Of a stretch of DNA of 64,000 bases, positions 56,020 to 64,000 are shown piece by piece. Origin of the DNA: Alitta virens. Its lineage: Eukaryota; Annelida; Polychaeta; Phyllodocida; Nereididae. The stretch covers positions 6,415,701 to 6,479,700 of the forward strand of contig OW028586.1 of the NCBI GenBank assembly GCA_932294295.1. Reading direction: 5' to 3'. The position numbers were made by a program, and so were the translations under genes. Positions within the stretch are counted from its first letter, which is position 1; each line of letters starts with the position of its first letter. The notes beneath the pieces were generated by a model. It had not been told where the DNA came from, ran no database searches, and saw only the letters and a program-made list of their open reading frames with translations.

Positions 56020-57200
56020 GTACATTTTGTACAAAGAATAGTTCATATACAACACTGGAATATGCTGTTGTAATACCTCATAATTCATAAACTTATTTTG
56101 ATTAAAATTTATTATAATTGCTCATACATTACACGAAATGAACTAAAGTCTATTGTCTTGTCTCAGTTATTTATCATTGGACTCACTTTTTATACAACAT
56201 ATGTTATGACTAATAAGTTCAAATAAAACTACACGTGTTGCGCCCTGTAACATTTAGCACTCTTGGATATAGTTCATATTTTTCAGTGCCAAAGTTTCGT
56301 TTTAATGGGTCATTTTGGGAGCCATTCAAAGTCAGAGTTTCAACACAGATGTCAAATTAGTAATTAATCTACAGGGACTATGACGGGTCATGGCAATTAA
56401 TGGGTTTGGGGAGGGAGGGCATATTTCGAAACAATAGTAAAATTTGGATTCCAGCGCTAAGCATGTAAATAGAACATTGGTAAAAAGCCAGGTCCAAAAT
56501 AGTGCTAAAATCACAGCATCTTCTCAAATACTAGCCGGGTCTGAAATAGAGGCCGGTCTAGTTTAGAAAAATGGGCTAGTATGAACTTGAAAAAATATAT
56601 ATAAGTCTTACATAATTCTACATCTCAAATAAATAGCTTATGAGTCTAATTGTACTATTAACCCGAAGGCTGGGGTTTTGTACATGGCTTGCCATAGACA
56701 CTGGTTTTTTAACAATTACATGTAGTTCCAAACAGACACACACATTTATATTGTCATAAAGTCTAGATCTACGCGCCATTCTTTTTGAACCTACAAGAAT
56801 TAAAAGTTCGAACAATGTGTGAATGACGTCATAATTAACAGCTGTCAATCATCGATAATTGCTAAATATCGTGAGTTATTGATTGATAGACAATGTGGCA
56901 TAGGTCATGTACTAATAGCAGTGCCCTGAGGCAGTGTTAAATGGCCAATAAAATATGTATTGTCAAAGTATTGTATACAACTTTGGCATGAAAAACTGAA
57001 ACAACGTCAATTTTTGTTACATAATACAGAATGTTTGTAAGTGCATACACTGCTTTAGGTGATTACGAAAATGTCTTTTTTAGCAAAGAAATCATGTAAT
57101 AATGGGGTAAATTATGTTTTAATGCCAGTGGACTTAGATGAAATGCTAGTTAGCAGTACACACATGTTACATTTAATGGTATTAGGAGCGGAGTTTTACA
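56020..57200. other. Non-coding stretch
   Basis: AT-rich. One patch near 56822 holds TGACGTCA and CAGCTG with homeodomain-like ATTA words. No exon recognised. Confidence 0.5.
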
Positions 57201-57212
57201 TGTAGTGCTCAG

Positions 57213-57335
57213 TGAATCTATCTATCTATCTATCATTATATCGCTCTATCTGTCTATCTGTCTATCTATCTGTCTACCTATCTATCTGTCTATATGTTGT
57301 TCTGTCATTCTGTCTAGCTGTCTGCCTGTCTTGCA
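57213..57335. repeat. TATC/TGTC microsatellite
   Basis: CTAT and CTGT units with interruptions. Confidence 0.9.
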
Positions 57336-57827
57336 TTTTCTATCCTATTTCTCTTTCTAAATATGTCTTTCTCGATATTCTCTATCTTTCTATCTCTCAT
57401 GATAGCTCTTTCAATTTTATCTTCAATCAATATCCATCATTTAAATTTAATCAAGTCATTCCAATCTTACTATAAATTCTGCCTTTTTGAAAACGCTTAA
57501 ATTCGTATCAAATGCTGAAACAAAACCCACTTTAACTCTAAACTTTTTTTGGCTTAATTGACTTGAAAAAAAGTTGCCCTTAGATTTAGCTGTCTGACCT
57601 GTTGACCTCACAGCTTGCCCCTTAAGTACGCTTTGCAAAGATTTAAAACAAAATTGGCAGCTGTTCATAAATTTGCCCCACAATTCCCAAAGAATTTAGT
57701 CCAAATTCCAACAGATTCTAAAATATTTATACCATTTGTTAGTAATAAATCTTTGACAATATTAAAGTCACAATTCCACTTAACTGACTGGCAAGTAGAT
57801 TTGATTTAAATGGCTACTAATCTCGAT

Positions 57828-57889
57828 AGATAGATAGATAGATAGATTGATTGATAGATAGATGGATAGATGGATAGATTGATAGATAG

Positions 57890-57951
<62 letters not shown>

Positions 57952-57999
57952 GATAGATAGATTGATTGATTGATTGATTGATGGATAGATGGATCGATG

Positions 58000-58036
<37 letters not shown>

Positions 58037-58040
58037 TAGG

Positions 58041-58073
<33 letters not shown>

Positions 58074-58110
58074 GGATAGATAGATAGATTGATTGATTGA
58101 ATGATTGATT
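57828..58110. repeat. GATA microsatellite, about 280 bp
   Basis: The longest GATA array in the window, with blocks of GATT and GGAT and two TAGTAGATAG interruptions. Confidence 0.96.
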
Positions 58111-58544
58111 GATGAAATTTGTTTTGCAATGATAATTGTCCTATTATACTGTTTCAAGAATATGATTTCATCACTGTCAGTTCATAAACAGAATCTAAAT
58201 CTCATAAACTTGTTTTCTGTCTGGCCTTCATCCTGCTCAAGTCCCTCTTGACCTAAAAATATCTTCAAGAGTTTGATAACAAAACCAATCTGCCTCTTAT
58301 TGATGCAAATCTGCACTGATAACATTTGTGACTCTTGACAGCTTCATAACTATAGCCATTATTATCTCTGTTCTCATTGACAGAAGTAAATATCTAAGGA
58401 TATGATATGCCAGAATTTTTAGTTTTTAAGTGTTTTCTAGTGATTCTTGTATTTATTAGGAATGAATGAAGAAACTTTATAGACATGCAGACTTCAAAGG
58501 TCACAAAAGACCTATAGGTCAAGGATATGAGGATTTCTTGTGAG

Positions 58545-58620
58545 TAAGTGAGTCAGTCAGTCAGTCAGGCAGTCAGTCAGTCAGTTAGTAAGTTGACCAG
58601 TCAGCCTGTCAATTAGTCAA
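58545..58620. repeat. CAGT-type repeat
   Basis: GTCAGTCAGTCAGTCAGGC followed by decayed units to about 58620. Confidence 0.8.
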
Positions 58621-60420
58621 TGAATGAACAAATGCAGTGAATTTCATATACCACTAGTATATATGGTACTAGGGTAGAGTGGTTTCCTCTGGTGGAAGCA
58701 GGTTTTGTACATGGTAAATCAATCAATACCTGTGGTAACCTACCCCCTTCAGTCGATCAGTTAATTAAACAGGCCTAATCAAAGCTCTATCGTAAAGGGG
58801 TGGATAACTATGTCAATTACCCTTCAAATAAACAATTTACCCCACGGGGTGAGCAATATTGTCACTATTCCGAGAATTTCACACTATCTTTTAAAGGGGT
58901 GAAGTCAGAAATAGGGGGTGTAATTGAAAAATGTTGATTGCTTTAGTAATTGAACAAGTATTGCACCCCTATATAGTTTAGGCAGGTGTTGTGTCTGTCT
59001 ATAGTCAACACAGACGGGGTATTTAAGCTGAGGGGGTAAGATCTGACGCCCCTTTCCACAACAAAGTGATTCTGGACTTTAAGGAATTCCCAAAGGGGCA
59101 ACAAATGCCAGATCTCTGTCAGAATTCATTGTACCAAATTTGGCATCCGATGACTCATTATTTGCAAAATACGTAAAATGTATTGGCACCTGTAGGCATA
59201 ATACATATTTTAAACACCAAATTTGGCAATGTATCATTCAGTTGTTTTTTGAGAACATGTGTAATACAGGTTTTAAAATTTTCGTTTTCTTTTGGCTATT
59301 TTTTATTCAATCAATCAATTAAGCGATCAATTTATCTGTCTATTTTCAGTTATTTTTCTTTATTATTCTTTCTTTATTTCTTTCTCCTTTCTTTCTTTCC
59401 CAGCAGTTGCATGCAGTTAAATTTTCAGCAATAAAACTTACTCCGTATCTTATCATTAATGCTCAATATTTACATGGCGTATATTGAATTGCCCTGTATC
59501 AGTCCTGATTGTTTACATCAATCCATTGTGTTTACATCAAGCCTTTTACAGTATTTACAATGTTTACAGCATGTGCCAATTGCTGTAAATAAAGCCTGTT
59601 GTAAAAATTCTACCTATTTCAAGACATTTTATTTTTCTAATTCGTTTTGTGTAAAATTTCAACAAATCTAGTGTAGATAGCCCAAAAGTCATATTTTTAT
59701 TTAGCTATCTGTGTGGGACTCATGTTTTAGTCAGTCGTTCTCAAATCTCAATACAGACGGCCAGACAGAGTGACAGACAATTAGAACAAAGACAGTATAA
59801 CAATACTTCAAAATACCAGATCTAAAATGCGGATTAGAATTGCCCCAAAGACGGACCCGTAGCAGACGTTTTACACCAAACAGGATTTAAGACAATGAGT
59901 AACTGTTTGCTCGTTTTATCTAAACAAAGAATCCTTATATGCATGCATAATGTTTAGTATAGACCGATAATCAACAATGAATGACAAACTAATACGAAAA
60001 AAGAAAAGAAATATTTCCCCGGATATTTAAATCTAAAGATTTATTAACATTTCACTGTTAATTTGCACCTATGACCAACCTAGTCAGCATTTTGTTTTGT
60101 GCATAGTCTAGGCATTGTCTGAAATGCGGATCTAGTCATATGATTTTAGTTCCCAAAATAGTTTCATCTTTTTGAAATAGCTTCGATTCATAATCGTCAA
60201 ATCACGACACAAAACAGGACAACATATGACAGAATGCCTTGAACTAAATGTAAACACGAAAAATGGAGAAATGATATAAAAATGATTGTGGCTCAATGGT
60301 TAGTATAGATACTAGATAGCAGTAACTAGTATTGCTATCAATGATTTAATCTCAGTTTTGAATCGCTAACACCAGTTGCTTTGTAGTTATTTAACAGTTC
60401 AAAAATAAGTAAACAAACAA
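58620..60420. other. Non-coding stretch
   Basis: Contains GGGGTA-rich DNA (58790-59050), TTTC-rich DNA near 59360-59400 and AT-rich DNA. No gene recognised. Confidence 0.5.
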
Positions 60421-60429
60421 ATAAGTAAA

Positions 60430-60575
60430 TACAGAGATCGTGGTGTGGGACTCGACTGGTTAGTAGTAGTTCGAATCCCAATTTGGTCAACAGAACATCT
60501 TAGATATTGGAAGATTCACAGATTGGGAACTGACCAATGCAATACAGTACAGTACAGTACAGTACAATACAGTTT
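60430..60575 (+). repeat. tRNA-like fragment and AGTAC microsatellite
   Basis: GTGGGACTCGACTGGTTAGT with TAGTTCGAATCCCAATTTGG resembles a tRNA-SINE head. A short CAGTA run follows at 60540-60573. Confidence 0.5.
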
Positions 60576-60775
60576 CTCTGGACCATCTTCAAGCAATGAT
60601 TGAGGCATAACTATGACACACTGAGTTAAAGAAAATCGACTTACAAGAGAGTGCAGCTGCGTTCGTGAGTTATGCCCTACTCAAAATACTCGCCTAATAC
60701 TTTATTTATTAGGGGGAAGTTCGAAATTTCCACAAGTGAGTTACTGCTCAGCTGATCTATTGGGGGAAGAGGGGT

Positions 60776-61028
60776 GAAGCTGGGTGGTCTAGTGTGAAAG
60801 GCATTGGGTACCTAACTCACTAGGTCCTGGGTTCGAAGTTTGAACCCACCCAGGCACTCTTCGTGAGATACGTTAAATTGGAGGTTCCTTGTACTCTGTG
60901 TCTATGCTAGGGTAAGGGAAAGACCCCACCCATGGATACACGTACGTGTGACATGGTCTGGACTCCAACAGTCATCATCTCATCATTGAGTCTGCCTCTA
61001 GCAACGGGTAATATAGGCTGATTGAGCC
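60776..61028 (+). mobile_element. SINE family A, full-length copy
   Basis: tRNA head with box A CTGGGTGGTCTAGTGTGAAA and box B CCTGGGTTCGAAGTT, then GGCACTCTTCGTGAGA, TGTACTCTGTGTCTATGCTA, AGACCCCACCCATGG, CATCATCTCATCATTGAGTC and TGCCTCTAGCAACGGGTAAT. The best plus-oriented copy, ending in a GATA array. Confidence 0.88.
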
Positions 61029-61105
61029 TTAGATAGATAGATAGATAGATAGATATATGGACAGATAGATGGATAGATAGACAGACAGATAGACAGACAG
61101 ACAAT
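61029..61105. repeat. GATA microsatellite at a SINE 3' end
   Basis: TAGATAGATAG and ACAGACAG units start directly after the family A tail, suggesting growth from the SINE tail. Confidence 0.9.
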
Positions 61106-61714
61106 GCAACATATATACCCCTTCTGCTTAGCAGCTTAACCCACAATATGATACCATGCAGTGGGCAAGTTGGGGCAACTTCCTTGACATGATAAATTGG
61201 GGTAAAAAGGTGTTACCCTCGTGTTTCTTGTGATCAGGGGCAGTTACCTGCCTGTATGGTTTTGGCAGAGGGTTGCATGGGAGGGTAGGGGGTGTTACAT
61301 GATTTAATGGTCTGAGGGTAAAATGCTGATTAGGAAGGCATGGGGCGTTTTGGAAAAAGTGAAAATAAAAACAGACCCCTACAAGTAGCTGAGGACTGAG
61401 GAAACACTAAAATACAGGATGGCAAACATGTGTGAAACTTGAAATTAAGCTTTTTTTTTAAGTCATTTCGGGATTTTCTTAGTTTTGTATTTTGGCGTAT
61501 ATATTGCATGGATTTACTAGACAATCCATGATATATTGTAAGCCACTGTAATTAAGAAACAAAATTGATTAACTCGTGAATCATCTTTGTATTGTATTGT
61601 ATTGTATCAGGGACCCTTACATTAGCAGCATTAGACACCCAGTCAATTTTACAAAGCACTATCATTTTCACTTTTTAAGCAAGTCAAATTATAATTGGGA
61701 TTTAGCTCATAAAG

Positions 61715-61790
61715 TGTCTTATAGAAAGAATTCGAACCCACAACACGCATATCAGCATAACAGCCTAACCACTGGGCTATTTAATATCAG
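61715..61790 (-). mobile_element. tRNA-like SINE head fragment
   Basis: Inverted box B AATTCGAACCCACAAC and inverted head CAGCCTAACCACTGGGCTAT. Confidence 0.5.
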
Positions 61791-61799
61791 GACACACTA

Positions 61800-62930
61800 T
61801 AATCAGAATTTAATAATGGAATAATCTATCAATTTTAAGTTGCAACATATCTTTTTTATTTGGAAAATATTTGTGCAATTTTAAGCCATTCAAAATTCAT
61901 TGAAGCTATGAATAGATAACTTCCAATACTATTTAAATTTTGCGCATAATTAAATTTATAAGTACTTTCAAATATAGCTTTCTAAATGTTTCTGACAATA
62001 TTTTCATTTTATTTATTTTTAATATAACAATGAAATATTTAATTTTAGACAAAATATATATCTTATTTTTATAATCAACCTTGTAAATAATATATAAACA
62101 TTACCTGACATATCTTTATATCTATATTTATCCGATTGATAGTAAATACATGAATCACAATGATATTTGGGCAGACCCATAAATTGCATGCTTAATCCGA
62201 CTACCCAAAAGATTATTAGCCTGGTCAATGATAGTCAGCTTCAGTAGTCAGATTAATAACTGATTATCGATTACAGATTATTATCAATGGCCTGCTAATA
62301 TGTGAACAATATGCTGGCAATAGCTCATAATACTAACATAAATCTGTGACACGCGTTCAAAATGAATAGATGACATTATATGACATAATATATATTAATA
62401 GGATTACATAATTCATTACATAATTCACTTAGATGGCATGTTGATACATTCACAGACATAATTCTATAAGATAATAATTTCCTAAGCCATTTTGTACTAA
62501 TGTATTTGGCTACTATGGCAATTAAGTATTGGATACATATAGTTTGTTTACATAAGTTACAACAATAATTATCTATAATAACATAATTATGTAAATATTA
62601 TACAATATCCATACACGATTTTTAATGAGCATGTCATAGGGGTAATCATTACATATAATTGTGTTTATACAAGCTTTAACTATTATTTAATTCTTCATAA
62701 TCTCTTGCCAGACGTGCCAATTAAGTGACAGATGTTTATTAAAACATTAAATACGAAATATCAAAATATGTTATTATAGTCAGAATGTGTTGTTTTAGTA
62801 AGATTATTTAATCTTCATTGTGTCTAGACCTGTCAATTGAGAAAAAATTTCCAAATATTTTAGATTCTAACTTGAAAACCTGTTCAAGCATGGGCCTTTC
62901 TGTTATACTGTTATGCCAATCCATTATGGC
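61800..62930. other. Very AT-rich non-coding stretch
   Basis: No gene, RNA or repeat family recognised. Confidence 0.55.
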
Positions 62931-62936
62931 TTTATG

Positions 62937-63003
62937 GTGAGGTGGTTTAAATAGTGAGGTGGTTTTAATAGTGAGGTGGTTTTAATAGTGAGGTGGTTTA
63001 AAA
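62937..63003. repeat. Tandem GTGAGGTGGTTTTAATA, unit about 20 bp, four copies (family H)
   Basis: Four consecutive GTGAGGTGGTTT(T)AATA units, the same core word found dispersed elsewhere but here in tandem. Confidence 0.85.
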
Positions 63004-63574
63004 TACAGAGTCATATAGCGAATTCCCATACAGTGGTAGGAGGGTTCTTTCCAAAACTTTTGCATTACATTATTTATATATTATATCTATTTGATATTTA
63101 CAATATATTAAGTGAGGTTGACATCTATTCTGAACCTGACTTATTATACTATGTTTCCAAATATGCTTTGTTATTAAACCAAAAACCATGAAATTTCAGC
63201 TGTCATTTACTGGCACGGATCTTACCAGGAAATTAAGAATAACAATTTATCATGTGAAATGACATAAGACCACGAGTTCAAACCTCAACCTGTCCTTTCG
63301 GACCATGTGGTTGGATCTGGGTGCTTGATTGACAATTCCAAAACTTTTGGTTTGTGGGTTGATACCTATAACTGAATTATCATGAAATTGTGAAATAAAT
63401 TTATGACTATGTTTCAGTTTCGATTTCTTTCTTTGTATATATTTTTTATTTAATATCAGGATTTTAAGTATTATTAGATTTTTTATTATAATATATATAT
63501 ACTTGTAGCATTTATTGCTTATCTCACTTGATACAAGCAACTAATTTCTATTCCATGCTGTTCTATTCTATTCT

Positions 63575-63780
63575 ATTCTATTAATAGAACAATTTCTGCA
63601 AGGATGCAAAATATAGAATTATTCTAGTTTATTCTATCCTATTTTATTCTTAGAATAGAACAATTTCTGCAAGGGTGCATAATACATAATTATTCTATTA
63701 TACTCTATCATATTCGTAGAACAGTCTGATTAAGTTTTTGTAAAGACACAATATAGAACTATTCTATTATAATATATTCT
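63575..63780. repeat. Minisatellite, unit about 60-70 bp, three imperfect copies
   Basis: TAGAACAATTTCTGCAAGG and AATATAGAATTATTCTA recur at about 63587, 63657 and 63717, within TATTC-rich DNA starting at 63546. Confidence 0.75.
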
Positions 63781-63864
63781 AAGTTACCTCAACTTTGCGA
63801 TCACCTCTATTTAACGGCAAATTTCGCACGAAAAGTGTTCTTAATGGCGAGGTTTGACTGTAGA
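63780..63864. repeat. AAGACCACC-family element (family H), short copy
   Basis: Left GTTACCTCAACTTTGCGATC and right GTGTTCTTAATGGCGAGGTT followed by TGACTGTAG form imperfect inverted ends. Confidence 0.6.
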
Positions 63865-64000
63865 TAATTCATCATTACATTTTCGAACAGCCTAACATCT
63901 GTCAATTTTGTATTCAATGACTCAAATAGGAATTTGAGGTTTAAACACGCGAATGATAAAACCACATGTATTTGCGTTTGACCATGGACTTGTATCCTTA

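Noticed and set aside
57780..58157. Minus-strand frames of 125 and 107 codons (poly-YLSI)
   Set aside because: Translation of a GATA microsatellite; the same holds for similar frames at 26909, 32459, 38019, 41831 and 54207.
16842..61028. tRNA-like box A/box B sequences considered as functional tRNA genes
   Set aside because: None shows a complete cloverleaf with paired acceptor stem; each continues into a shared non-tRNA body, so they are SINE heads.

Overview
The window is AT-rich animal nuclear DNA. Its one recognisable protein-coding gene is broken into small exons by introns of 0.25 to about 7 kb. The rest is tRNA-derived SINEs, miniature DNA-transposon-like elements and very long GATA/TATC-type microsatellites. 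The gene content, GT-AG introns and repeat style point to a non-vertebrate bilaterian, possibly a marine lophotrochozoan such as a mollusc. The sequence alone does not fix the species.

The gene is a discoidin domain receptor (DDR) tyrosine kinase on the minus strand. Nine consecutive coding exons lie between 25447 and 1228. They join in phase with consensus splice sites to give about 582 codons. In order these encode an N-terminal discoidin (F5/8 type C) domain (25447 to 12850), the DDR-specific discoidin-like domain (12550-12035), a Thr/Pro-rich stalk (5080-4931), a transmembrane helix (3453-3272) and a Tyr/Pro-rich cytosolic juxtamembrane segment (2232-1998 and 1398-1228). The kinase domain must lie beyond position 1. 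The signal-peptide exon and promoter lie upstream (above 25447) and could not be identified.

From 25448 to 64000 no convincing coding exon was found. This stretch is either the long first intron and 5' flank of the receptor gene or intergenic DNA. It and the introns hold several repeat families that can be recognised by comparing the window with itself: (A) a tRNA-headed SINE with a shared tail, at least 15 copies; (B) a second tRNA-headed SINE whose 110-bp unit has been tandemly amplified at 5.1-5.5 kb and, in the opposite orientation, at 47.1-47.7 kb; (C, D) two more tRNA-like SINE types; (E) three TA-flanked, almost wholly palindromic elements of about 130-150 bp; (F) a 250-bp element with terminal inverted repeats, two copies; (G) a 170-180-bp repeat, two inverted copies; (H) an 'AAGACCACCTC' repeat at about 15 places. 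One LINE 3' end is also present.

The points most worth a second look are the altered collagen-contact and cysteine positions in the receptor ectodomain, a possible tandem splice acceptor, the palindromic mobile-element families, the tandemly amplified SINE, a degenerate 36-bp minisatellite, and small clusters of candidate regulatory motifs in the introns. I found no evidence of a wholly new gene system.
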